From assembly GCA_039105265.1 (NCBI GenBank), contig JAPFFF010000020.1, positions 2,001,001 to 2,065,000 of the forward strand: DNA of 64,000 nt, in the 5' to 3' direction. A program made the translations under genes and the position numbers. The DNA is from Tritrichomonas musculus (taxonomy: Eukaryota; Parabasalia; Tritrichomonadida; Tritrichomonadidae). The notes under the pieces were generated by a model. The model ran no database searches. It saw nothing but the letters and a program-made list of their open reading frames with translations, and was not told the origin of the DNA. Below are positions 20,626 through 32,500 of this stretch, piece by piece (the first letter of the stretch is position 1; each line of letters starts with the position of its first letter).

Positions 20626-21501
20626 TTAAAGATTAACTATTTCGTATTGGCGAGTTCCAAGACCAAGCTTTTCGGCAGCTTCGATTAAGTGAAGGCCATG
20701 TTGTTTGTTAAGTCGTTCGACGAAGGACTTCTTACCTGGATCATCTGAGTTGATGATTGCATCACAGCAGGCTTGATCAAGTGCTACTGGATCAACTGAA
20801 GCGTAAATACCAATATCTTTCATCTCAGGTGGCTTTGGCTTATCAACGCAATCACAGTCAATGCTGAGATTATTTGCTACGTTAATATAAACTATCTCTC
20901 CTTTCATATAATCGACTACAGCTCTATCAGCATCAGCCATAGACTCAAGGAAGTGGTCTTGGTTTTGATGGAATAATTCTTCAAATTTACCATGAAAATC
21001 TCCAACGCAATGGATATGAGATTTTCCATAGGATGATGCAATTCCAATTGACATGTTCTTAAGAGCGCCACCATATCCTCCCATTGGATGTCCTTTGAAG
21101 TGGGAAAGCATAAGAATTGAATTATAATTCTTGAGATGTTCACCAACAAAGTTCTCTTTGAGGTGGAATCCGTCCTTAACTGGAATTGACATTTCTTTTT
21201 CTTCATCCATGATGTCGCAAGGAGCGATTGCTTTGAATCCATGGGCTTCAATAGTATGCCAATGGTCTTTTGTGGTATCACGTTTTCCTGGATAAGCTGT
21301 ATTGCATTCAACAATTGTTCCATGGAGTTCATCGATGATTGGTTTGATCAACTTTGGAGCTAAATAGTGTGGATTATTGAATTCTCCAGTTGAGATTTTG
21401 ACAGCGACCTTTCCTGGGAGAGGGTGATTTAAAGCTTTGTATAACTTAATGATTGCTTCTGGTGTGATTTCTTTAGTGAAGTATACAGTAGCTTTACTCA
21501 T
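20626..21501 (-). CDS. DUF362-domain protein
   Basis: A 291-residue protein of the DUF362 family: KVAVKISTGEFNNPHYLAPK near the start, an IIDELHGTIVECNTAYPGKR strand, a central SHFKGHPMGGYGGALKNMSIG motif, and a C-terminal YASVDPVALDQACCDAI motif, all typical. Bacterial relatives are often fused to a 4Fe-4S ferredoxin; no CxxCxxCxxxC cluster is present here, so this is the stand-alone form. Its exact reaction is not established. The family is mainly bacterial and archaeal, and anaerobic protists probably acquired it laterally. GC content and synonymous codon use (ggt, gac, aag) are well above the surroundings, consistent with high expression. Complete. Confidence 0.88.
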   Translation of the reverse strand: MSKATVYFTKEITPEAIIKLYKALNHPLPGKVAVKISTGEFNNPHYLAPKLIKPIIDELHGTIVECNTAYPGKRDTTKDHWHTIEAHGFKAIAPCDIMDEEKEMSIPVKDGFHLKENFVGEHLKNYNSILMLSHFKGHPMGGYGGALKNMSIGIASSYGKSHIHCVGDFHGKFEELFHQNQDHFLESMADADRAVVDYMKGEIVYINVANNLSIDCDCVDKPKPPEMKDIGIYASVDPVALDQACCDAIINSDDPGKKSFVERLNKQHGLHLIEAAEKLGLGTRQYEIVNL

Positions 21502-21545
21502 AAAAAAAAGTGTATAATTTCAATCACTCAATCCACTTTTGCTAA
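21502..21545 (-). promoter_or_regulatory. Upstream segment of the DUF362 gene, partly duplicated elsewhere
   Basis: AAAAGTGGATTGAGTGA (minus strand, 21,524-21,540) lies about 25 bases before the ATG. The identical 17-mer recurs on the plus strand at 22,451-22,467 with no gene behind it. It may be a promoter element or part of a small repeat. Confidence 0.35.
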
Positions 21546-24259
21546 AAACTACAAACGCTCAATTTGGATGTTCACAAGTGGATTTGCATGCCATTCTGTG
21601 TTAATCCAAATGTTAACCATATAAACAAGCCTAGTCTTTGAGATTTTAAATAGGTCAGTCTACTCATCATAATATCTAAATATATTTTGTTAACTTTTTG
21701 TTCAACTTGTTCAAAATCGTTTATAAGCAGAGTATCATTCATGAAACATTTTTCGTATATTAAATCAAACCAGAGTTGAAAGGAAATTATAAAAAAGATA
21801 TCATTAAATCGATAAAAGATAAATTAACGTACAAAAAAAAAATTTATAAGTTGTTAATTTTTGTTAAAACCATGTTTTTCTTGTTTAATTTCAAAATTAC
21901 TAAATATATCGTAGCTAAAACATAATCATGTCAAAAAAATGTTTTTTTTGCCAATTATTATTTAATAAAAATAATCAATTATAATTCATTTTTTATTAAA
22001 TATAAAATATATTATAATATACATTATATATAAAATAAAAATCATATTTTTTGATTTTTGAAATGCAAAATGAGGAGGAAAAAAGTTTTCATTCATGAAA
22101 AAAATTGAAAAAAATAAACATTAAAAATTTAACTTTTTAAAGTATCATATAAATAATATCAATTCAAATTTCAATGATTTAAAATTTAATTTTTAACTTT
22201 TTGATATAAAATTTATCTGTAATTTTATTTGATTGTTTTTTTTTAAAAATGATTTTTAAGTGATGATTTTAATATTTTTAATATCAATGATAAAAATAAT
22301 TTAAAAAAATTAACATTGTGGAAATAAACAAAAAAATATCTCTGTAGAGTAATAAGCTATAATAATAAGGCAAAATACAAATAATACAAGGCAAAATACA
22401 AAATTGAATAGTTTTGTAGTGCTACAAAAATACTGTATTTTTTTTGTAGTAAAAGTGGATTGAGTGAATATAATTTCAATATAAAAATCGTAAAAGCGAT
22501 TGATTCTTTTTCAAAATGTAAACTATTAAAAAAGTTGTAGATAAGTTTGGAAAAGTTCAAAATTCACTTTTCCCTTGGAAAAGTTCGACTTTTTCTGGGT
22601 AAAAGTGAATAATAAAATATCTCTAGTTTGGACATTACAACGTTTGGATTCTTCTGAAATCAATTCAATTTTTTTGGGTCAAACTTTTTGTGATAAAAAT
22701 ATTTAAGAGAATAGTATAATTTTTTTAAATATTTTTTTAAATATTTAGTTTTTATATATTATTTTAATGTTTACCATAATAACATAATACAATTTATTTT
22801 AAAAAAGCATAAATTAAAATATATACAATGTTATAAATTAAATATTTAAAAAATAAGTTTGAAATTTTCTATTGAAAAATTCAATAAGTTATCAAAATTT
22901 GCCAGAGAAAAAGTTTCTGCATCCAGATTCCGATCGGAACTATAATTCATTCAATATTTTATTCTTATTATTTTTTTGATCCTATAATTAAAAAAACAAC
23001 AAATACTGCTTTTTCATCTCATTTTACCGAATAGAAAATTGAGGGGATTTCGTTATGGTTTAAGTTAAAATTGAGATAAATTTCAAAAAGTTCAAATAGT
23101 TTTTTAAATATTTCGACAAGTACACGAGGCACATCAAGTTAAAATCGACTATTTTCAATCAAGAATAAGATAACACTAACAACAAACCGATCGTTAATTA
23201 GCTTTTTTTCCCAAATATCTTACTCAAGATGGATAACGAATATTTATTTGGCCATTATATTTCAGAAATATATATAAGATATTTTTGGTAAAATTTATAA
23301 AAGATTTTTTGGTAGAAGTAATGGAAAAAATAAGAAATATTTTTTTTTTACTATAATATAGTCTATAACAAGATTAAAAAAATCATCTATATCATATATG
23401 TACTAATTATATAGTGTTAATACAGTCTTTATACAAAAAATATCATAGTTGGTATATGCACTTACATTATATATGGAAACCTAAAAGTTCTGAGTAAAGA
23501 ATTAAAATAAATAAGACTAGTGTTGATATATCATTATTTTAAGGCTGATAGCAAAATTATTTGATTGTGATAACTATTATAATAAATATTTGAAATAATA
23601 GATGTATATTTCTTTTTTGCATTCATACTAATATCATATATTATTACCACCTTGGGATGAATAATATAATGATTTTATCTTAATTATTTCCTAGAACGTA
23701 TTACAATGAACTAAAAACGAAAATGGTTTCAATCATTATTTTTTTTATATACCTCTAAAACAAACATAAATTTTATAGGTATTTTAGAGTATTTATATAT
23801 TATTTTGAAATATTAAATATACTATATAAATATTTAATACAAATTAAATATAATAATGATACATGCCTAAAAATTAATCGAGATTATTATGATTTTTTAG
23901 TAGAAAAATTTGATAGGGAAACATCCATTTATTTTATCACAATTTGAGAAACATCCATTTTCGCTTCCCACTTTTTGAAATCACATTTGCTCAGAATATA
24001 TCTCCAACATCAAAAAATAAACTTAATTATGTTTTCATTTTTTCTTGAAAAAAATAATAAAATTAAAATTACAAAACTTAATTATACATAAATAATAATA
24101 TAAATAGTATTAATAAACACTTATTTATTTAATTTTGACATTTTACTCAAGTATAAATTAATAAATATAGAATTATTTTATTTTTATTTATTAATTGAAA
24201 AATTAATGTTGTTCATATCCATTGAATTTTAATCATTCAAAAATAATTTTAAAGATATC
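21546..24259. other. Long AT-rich intergenic region with a 47-bp imperfect hairpin
   Basis: No gene supported over 2.7 kb. The frame at 22,357-22,560 (minus) is chance-like. TTCACTTTT at 22,563 pairs with AAAAGTGAA at 22,601, enclosing CCC/GGG and a GAAAAGT-TCG-ACTTTTTC core, to give an extended hairpin. Long A/T runs dominate the rest. TCATTC about 25 bases before the next ATG is initiator-like. Confidence 0.45.
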
Positions 24260-26001
24260 ATGAACCAAACTGCAAAAACAGTAATTTGGTGGCTTCAATT
24301 TCTTGGACCTATCTTCATAGCAATATTCTTTCTTTTTAATGTTGTCAAACTCGATAAATCTAAGCCTAAGGCATCCGCATGTTTAGGTGTTACCATAATT
24401 ACAGCATTATGGTGGATTTTTGAACCAATTCCAATTGTTATTACTGCTTTTTTTCCAGTTTTTCTACTTCCACTATTTGCAGTTTCAACAGCTTCAGCAG
24501 TAGCATCTTCAATGTTTTCAGATACTTCACTTGTTTTCCTTGGCGGCTTTATTTTTTCGACAGCGATGGTTAGATGGAATTTACACTCACGTATAGCTCT
24601 CAAAACCGTTTTAATATTTGGACTTCGCCCACGAATATTATTATGTGGAATTATGATCGTAACAGCCTTTTTATCAATGTGGATATCGAATACAGCCACA
24701 GCCCTCACAATGGTACCCAATGCCCTTGCAATTGTTACCAAACTGGAAGAAATTACAGGAGATCCGGCCGCCGTTGAGCCCTTTTCCAAGTCACTTTTCC
24801 TTGCCATCGCCTTCTCAGCGTCAATTGGAGGAATGGCAACACTAATAGGCACCCCACCCAATCTAATTCTGACACAAATAGCCAAAACTACCTTCCCTTC
24901 CGCACCCGAAATCGGTTTTGCTCAATTTCTCTTTGTGGCCCTTCCAACGACGGTTGTTATCGTCGCCATCATGTACCTCTTCTTTGTCTTCATCTACATG
25001 CGTAAGATGAACATGCCTGAAAACGCCGACGAATCCGCCTTTCGTGAAAACTATGAAAAACTGGGAAAGATGAAGGCAGCTGAAATTGTCATAGCGGTTT
25101 TCTTCGTTATTTTGGCACTTTTGTGGCTATTCAGAGGCGACATGAGCTTCAGTCCAACCTCGAAATTAGTCGGCTGGGCAAACAAAATCCACCTGGAAAA
25201 GGTTCCAAGTACATCAACGATGGGACAGTTGCGATTTTCCTTGCGATGCTGCTGTTCATCATACGAGTTCCGCAGCCCACGATTAACGAGGAGAAACAGC
25301 TGATTGACAATGACGTTGACCTTGAGATCGGCCACAAGCCCGTCCAATGGCAGCACAAAGAAGCTACAGATTTGTACGAGGACACGTCCGAAGAGGACGA
25401 CATTGAGCTTGTCGATGAGATAACGGAAGCCGACATTCACATTCTCAAGAAGAATCAAGAGAAGAGCGACATCTGGGTTCCCATTCTCGATTGGGAATAC
25501 GCGCAGCAGAAGATTCCGTGGACAATCCTCTTCCTCTTCTCAGGAGGCTTCGCATTGAACCAAGGCTTCACGGACTCGAAACTGAATGAGTGGATGGGCG
25601 ATGTTCTTAAAGGACTCGGCAATCTTCCTCTCTTTGTCCTCCTTCTTTGCATCTGCTTCGTTACAGCAATTCTGTCAAATATCGCCTCAAACACCGCCTG
25701 CGCAAACATTCTGCTGCCTGTCGTCGGAATGCTCTCACAGAAGGCACAGAAATATCACCCATGGCTCCTGATGATACCAACAGCATTCGCAACTTCAACT
25801 TGCTTCATAATGCCAGTCGCAACGCCCCCAAACTTGGTCTGCTATGGATCCGGGCGACTCGCAATGAAGGACTTCATGATCGCTGGATCGGCAATCAACG
25901 TAATTAGCGTACTGATAGTGATCGGAATGTCAATGGCGATTATTCCTCCTGTGTTTCAGGCAAACTCATTCCCAGATTGGGCAATACCTGACAAATCTTG
26001 A
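24260..26001 (+). CDS. SLC13/DASS-type sodium-anion symporter, split by an apparent frameshift
   Basis: Two overlapping frames together encode one divalent-anion:sodium symporter. The first (24,260, 347 codons before divergence) has several membrane spans and the hallmark SNTATALTMVPNALAI and IGGMATLIGTPPNLILTQ motifs (SNT and the first hairpin loop). The second (from about 25,180 to 26,001) has IPWTILFLFSGGFALNQGF, then LSNIASNTACANILLPVVG and IMPVATPPNLVCYGSGRL, the second SNT-like motif and hairpin. Family members import citrate, succinate or sulphate with sodium at the plasma membrane. The switch maps to about 25,189-25,193 (ATCCACCTGG) and is explained by one missing base. This is either a recent inactivation or an assembly error, since both halves remain well conserved. 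The central cytosolic loop is long and acidic. Base composition is much GC-richer in the second two thirds. Confidence 0.85.
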
Positions 26002-26857
26002 TATTGATTTTAGTAAAATATGAAATTTAGGAAAAAAAAAAAAAAGATTCGTCTTTTTAGTTTTAATTCTTGGTTTAAATTTAATATTGTCAAAGACTCA
26101 GAAGAATCGTTTTCAATTGAATTTAAATGATTTGGGAGCTCAACTTTTTTTTATTCCTGTTGAATTAATTATGGAAAGTTTTTTTATCAAATTTTCTATA
26201 TCTTGCATAATAATTCTATCAAGCGTCATAAAATAGTCGAATATGTTATTTGCATTTATATAAAATTGAACTGAAAAGATTAAATAAATCAATTCAATCT
26301 CTATGAAATAAACACAACAACATGAAGCTCGCTATATATGCTTTTCACAAACAGTAAAGGTGACAACAATAAAAGATACTAACTAGTTAGAATGGCGATT
26401 TGTATGAGGTCATTCAAACATTTTTGTGATGATATTTGGTTTATAAACAAATCGATATATATTAAATTCTTGACCTGCTATGCAAAAAAATTATATAATA
26501 TAATTTTAAATATTTGGTTTATGTTATTAAACAAAACTATAAAAATCATTATTCTCTGATTTATGCGATTTTTGTCGAATTAAATAACATGATGATCTAT
26601 TTTTATGGGGAAATTTAGAGTTTTAAGAAAGGCAATATATTTATAATTTTAAAAATATATATATATACATATGTATAATGCTTTTATTTGGTCTATCTAT
26701 TTTATTTAATTAAAAATATATATTCAAAAAAAGTCTGGTTTCATTATTTAAAACATGCTTTATCAAAAGAAAACCTCATGGGAAATATTAATTTAGCATT
26801 CATTTTTAATAATTCGCATTCATTCTTTCAAAATAGGCAAAACAAATAAAAATAATA
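26002..26857. other. AT-rich intergenic region
   Basis: An A tract of about 14 bases lies just after the transporter stop. No gene or RNA recognised. Confidence 0.45.
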
Positions 26858-26910
26858 GTCTGTATGAGTTCATTGAAATCATAGTTTGTATGAGTTCATT
26901 GAAATCATAT
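26858..26910 (+). repeat. Direct repeat of 27 bases, two adjacent copies
   Basis: GTATGAGTTCATTGAAATCA occurs twice, starting at about 26,861 and 26,888, with flanking T/C differences. The second copy contains the ATG of the small ORF at 26,890, so that start codon arose within, or was copied by, the repeat. Confidence 0.6.
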
Positions 26911-27147
26911 TTGATGATTTATTTGGTCGCTTGTATTTTTGTAAAAATGCAAGAAATAACATTGTGGCATCCCAATATGATTAAAACAACAATATACAAA
27001 AATCAATATAATAATATTTTCATCGAAATCAGATTGATTATGGAAGATAAAATCCATGTTTCTAAAGCATATCAATGCCAATTATGCGGAAGCTATTTAT
27101 TATCAAAGAAAGGAGCAAAAAATCATAAATGTTTTTTTCATAAATAA
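26890..27147 (+). CDS. Small ORF with a Cys-rich C-terminus, possible zinc-finger relic
   Basis: An 85-residue frame whose last third reads YQCQLCGSYLLSKKGAKNHK, then CFFHK: a CxxC-x12-HxC arrangement resembling one zinc knuckle or half a C2H2 finger. The N-terminal half is hydrophobic and AT-driven, so the true gene may be shorter or dead. I do not recognise the family. Confidence 0.3.
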   Translation: MSSLKSYLMIYLVACIFVKMQEITLWHPNMIKTTIYKNQYNNIFIEIRLIMEDKIHVSKAYQCQLCGSYLLSKKGAKNHKCFFHK

Positions 27148-29571
27148 CGCAAATTAAATAATATTGAATAAGGTAGCTAGATTTTTTTATCAAAAATGTA
27201 AGATCATTAAATTTTTCATTATTTAGGAGATTTTGGCTATGATTCCTTCCTGAAAAGTTTTTAATACATTTATTGATGCATAAAAAATAATATTATCCGG
27301 TAATAAAATGATTTATTTCAAAGATCTAAATTATATTATTTGAAATTTCAATCAAATATTGAATTATACAAGATTTCAATGCAATGAATAAGGATACTAC
27401 ATGATAAATTCATATTTCTTGTATAAAATATTATCTTTATTTCTAAAAAAAATTCAAATATTATATACTTATTAATCATAAAAGTGTTTGTTTAAACTCC
27501 ATTTTGTTTTATAAAAAGCATGTAATTTATTATCTATATGGTATATTTTTATTTTTTTTAAATAAATGTGCTTAATATTTTAATAATTTGATAAAAAAAA
27601 AATTTACTTATAAGAGCCATCATTTAAATTTCTGAGAAAATTCAGAATGGCTCTGAAATCAAATCGCTACACTAAAATATCATCATTATGTATTCAATGA
27701 AGTCTTTCAATTTTTGAAATGACATTCAACATATATTACAAAAAGTTATAATTTTTTATAAAATAATGAAATAAAAAGTTATTTTATTTTGAAATTAGGT
27801 TGACTGATTCTATGTGATTTATCAATTTTTTTCTATGCATAAATAGCTGTATAAAATAATTTAAAAAATAATTATCTCTTAGAAAAAAATGATATTTATA
27901 TTTATTTTAAATTTTAAATAATAATAATCGAAATTAATTATTTATTTTATTTTAAATAACAATATTAATCAAATTTTATTCAGATTATTAAAAATCATAA
28001 TATATATGACATTTGGCTATATTTTAAGTATAATATATTATAAGGATTATATATATATTATATTTTAATTAATACAAAATTTTATTAAAAAATAAAATAA
28101 GATAATTATAAATTTTATAGAAACAAATAGGCTTTCAAAAAAAAGTAAACGGAATGACGGCGGTTAGTTTTCAAAAAAATTCAGAATCGAAACTTTTTGA
28201 TGGTCATTTTTTCAATATGTTTTATCAATTAATTTGAAAACTTATTAGTTCAAATATAAAAAACAAGAGATTAATGCCAAAAAAACGAATATTGCCATCA
28301 AAAAACAGTTGTCAACATTTTTTTCGAAACAATAATGATACAATTTTGGAAGAATTTTCATATTTAATTGACGGCAAAAGTCATATTACAAAATCATATT
28401 TTTGCAAGACCTGTTGAAGTCTTTTTTTTTAACAAAAAATAGAGTGATAAAGTATATATATGCCTTAATAAACCACCATGATGTGCAATGTTGGTCCTGA
28501 AACCTTAAAAGCACATTAAATAGTCTAATTTGGCTCATTTTATGATTTCATGAGATAAGTACCTTTTAATTATTTAATTGATAATCAAATTAAATCATTA
28601 AAACTCAAAAAAATCGGGAACTTGGATATGCTTATTATCTATAATCAAATTAAATCATTTTAAATTAAAAAAATATATGTTAAAAGTATTGCTTTATTTT
28701 TTTATTTTCCATTGATATAAAAATTAAAATATTAGACACACTCTTTTTATAGTTTTTCAACAATATAATATAGGAATAATTGAATGAATTCAGAGTCGAT
28801 CATTCAATTTTTATTGAATTTTGAGAATGGCTCTGAATTCTCATCGTCAGCCTATTTGAAATAATTTATTTTTTATTATTGGTAAAATATTTTCAAAATA
28901 TCTATATATTTATTTATTATATGCCAATTAATATAATATTATAACATGTATAATTTGTTGATTTTTAATATTAATATACTAATTTTTTAGTTTAAAATAT
29001 ATTTATAAATAAAAATATGAATTAAAAATTTTGATGTAAAATAATTTTTTCTTAGAAATAAAAAGCATTCAATTTTTTAAAAATCTAGATATGATAATAG
29101 TAATATAAATTAATCGAAAAATGCTTCAAAAAATTGAAATTTGGTGAATCCGTTATTTGATTATTTGAATACAAAAAATAACCGATAATACAATTAAAAA
29201 GTTTCTTTCAGACAATTTTTTATATGTTTAGATGAATTCATATGAAAAAAATTTTAGATAAAAAAATATTTTTTTTTTTTTTTTTATTTAATTAAAAAAG
29301 CTGAATTATAATCTAACATTCTGTAATTAACAAAATTCAATAATAATAAAATATTTGAGATAAAAATAATATTACATTAAAATATTTTTGTTGTATCTTC
29401 TTGTAAAAAAATTTAAAATTGAAATATTAGTAATATAATAAATATACAAAATAATATAAAAATAAAATAAAGAAATAAACAGAATAAATCCAAAAATTAA
29501 ACAATAAAAATTGTATTTTACTTAATTGAAAAGAGTTTAAAAATAATTTATTCAATTAATATTGGAGGAGG
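27148..29571. other. AT-rich intergenic region
   Basis: Very low GC with long A/T runs. Related short inverted words (TCAGAATGGCTCTGAA near 27,645; GAATGGCTCTGAATTC near 28,832) occur twice and may belong to a worn repeat. A candidate 47-codon ORF at 28,274 is listed separately. TATTGGAGGAGG immediately precedes the next ATG. Confidence 0.4.
28274..28417 (+). CDS. Candidate micro-ORF of 47 codons with paired cysteines
   Basis: ATG to TGA encodes MPKKRILPSKNSCQHFFRNN and ends in SYFCKTC. The composition is protein-like and less AT-driven than the flanks. The paired Cys/His spacing (C-x-H, then C-x-x-C) could bind zinc. It resembles the start of a zinc-finger or transposase-type protein and may be a relic. 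No initiator motif is obvious. Confidence 0.25.
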   Translation: MPKKRILPSKNSCQHFFRNNNDTILEEFSYLIDGKSHITKSYFCKTC

Positions 29572-32500
29572 ATGAAAACTGAGAACCAAACCGTTTCACA
29601 AACAACAAGTCCAGTCTCAAACTCCTTCTTATCAAGCAATGCCAAGTATGGTGGTCTCGTTAAGAAAAAGGCTTCGAAGCGCCTTAGAAATTATATATTT
29701 TTGTTAATTGGTTATATCGACACTTCAGGACCTCATTTTATTACGCTCAATTCAGTCATTGCATATTTTCGCTTTTTTCAACTTGTAGGACCTGCTCTTT
29801 TTGCAGCATCCATGCGATTTTGGCCTGTTGGGACATTACATCAAAAAATTGTTTCATACATAACCATTATTTTTCATATTATCCCAGTAGAATATCGATA
29901 TCAATCCTCGTTTATTATTGAAGTTATATATATAATTATAGTGCTCTTTTATTTTATATTATTAATATCGTCAGCGATTGTTTACAAGAACTCCTCAAAG
30001 CTTCCTCGTGCAGTAGTAGTATTAATGTCCATTCTTGATGGTTCAGTAATGTTTCTTGTCCATCCAATAGCCCTTCAAATGGCTTCCCAAGACCTCTCGA
30101 GAATTATCATGGGAATTGACACCAAAATCGGCTTCATACCAGATCTAATAGCCATTATTTTGACGTACATTTGTGCCTTTCTCTACTTGTACATGTTCTC
30201 CAAGATCTTCTCTATAACGTTACTCTTTAGGCCAACCTCAATGCAGACTACATCGAACATACCACAGCTTCTAATGATGACTGCGACGTACATTGTCACC
30301 ATTTTTTCAGGCGTTGCAACGTATCTCTCACAAATTCCATATGTCATCATGTGCCTTCTGACAGCGGCCGTTTATTTTGCATCTTCATACACGCCATTCA
30401 TGCCCGGCTCATTTGTCAAATCGAGGAACATGAAGCTCATTTTTACATCAGGAATGACTGGCGGCGTTTTTTCAATAATCATCATGGTTTTCGGCATCCT
30501 TGACAAGCAGGCATCAATGGCAATACTGTTCATTAGCATTGCCATCTTTGTCGTGATAATGATGGTTTCATTCCCTATTATTGACGGTTATGAACGTCGT
30601 TGTTTGAAAACATTGGATGAAATTGCAGACGATCAAAACATCGCCGATCATTTTAAGAAGCCAAATCATCTAATCCGCGATGCCTGCATTGGCTACAAGT
30701 ATGCACATCCTGTTTGCCTTGACTGGTCGATCTTTAAAGTTGGCTCAGAAATCTGGTCTGACAACACTCAAATATGGTCAATTTTTGGCAAATTTGTTGC
30801 AATTTATCCCGAAGAAAACAACCTTCTATCGTACATTATTAGGAACATTGAAACCAAAAAATTGAAAGGAAATTTGGCTAAGCAAACAATAGCACAAGGA
30901 AGAATGATCCTTGTACAAAGAGAGACTTCTTTGTCTCCAGAATTAAAGAGGAAAATGCAACATGTTGGCAAATCTGTTCAGCATTCTAAACATAAATTAA
31001 GACACATTTGGGATATCGTTATTCAAGGTAACACACATGAAATGGAACATGCGGTTAACATGGCTTACAGCACTATAAATAAAACACAAGCAGAGTTCAA
31101 TCATGTCTTATCTCAGTACCCTAACAACAGGTTCATTGCACGTTCTTATGCACGGTTTTTGCAAGAAATAAAAGCTGATATTAAAGGCTTTCAAGAATGG
31201 GTTGAAAAAGTGAAAGTTTTACAACGTGGTTTAACTGCAACCGTTGATAATACTAACGTACTCGGAATTGAAGCCTTTCCTAATTTACCTCGTGTTTTGG
31301 CCGTTAGAAATGACAATGGACCAATGCAAGCAACTGGTGAAACAGAGTCCGCCTTTCAACTTGAAGTTGACATTGAAGATGACCAAGTGAACGAACAATT
31401 GTCAGGCATTCGTGATCAAATCAATGCACTAAAGATACCTTCATTAAGATTGATTACAACAATGTCCATATTTACGTTTATTTTGTTCATTGTTGTACCT
31501 GTTATTGTTGTGATTGTTGTTGCCAAAATTTACATCACATCACTTAACCAACCGTTAGAATATTTGTATTATCTATCGTATTTGAGAACGTTAGCTAATC
31601 AACTTCCGTCTTTTTCTTTTCATTCTATTTTTGAAGAGTTTCCTTTTGAAAAACCACTTTTTGAAAAGCCTAACTTATCAGATATTGAAATTCCTTCTTT
31701 GGGTGGCAGTAAAAAGACAAAAGATCAATACACTTACTTGATTAAGCAGTTAACAACGAATCTTGAAGCTATTGGTCGATTTCGTGCCTATAAAATTGAC
31801 AATGAAATGATTAAAAGGGCGAACGATAGGACATATAAATCTATTTTGCCATATCATTTTTATCAGAACAATGGCAGTTACTCAATGATAAACATCTCCA
31901 TACAAAGTGCCTTAATGGACTATTCGATTCAATTGTCCAAACTAAGTACTACTAATATAAGTGTTTCTTATCCCGATATCTTCAACACTTCGATTGTTAT
32001 GAATCCTTTGGTTAACACAGAAATGATCAACAACGCGACTAGTTTTTCAATTGAAGGTGTTACCGAATATATCAGATCAGTTGAGAAAGACATGCATAAA
32101 ATGATGCTAATTATTCTGATTGCCGTCATTGTCTTCTTTGTTATTTATTACTTCATTTTGACATTCATTGAGATTCGGAAAGTTGAGTCCAATAAACATG
32201 AGATTTACAGTTGTTTGACTTCTCTTCCAAAGAATGTTGTAAGTGGTCTTGCTGAGGCTTTAAGAATACTAAAGAAAGACACAGAAGGAACAAAGACATC
32301 TGAAGTTGATAGTGAATTTTCAAAGCAAGAAGATAACATTTTGAAAATCTTTGCAACTGCTGGAGACGATACAGCTTCAATGTCATCTGATCGTCATGTT
32401 TTTATTATTTGTAATTGTCTTCTTCTTGTAGTTGACGTTGTTTTGACCTACTTTTTGACGGATATGTTCAAAAAGGTGACAAGCTCACTTGATTCAAACA

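Noticed and set aside
24295-24885. 196-codon minus-strand frame
   Set aside because: Shadow of the SLC13 transporter; the plus strand has the conserved membrane motifs.
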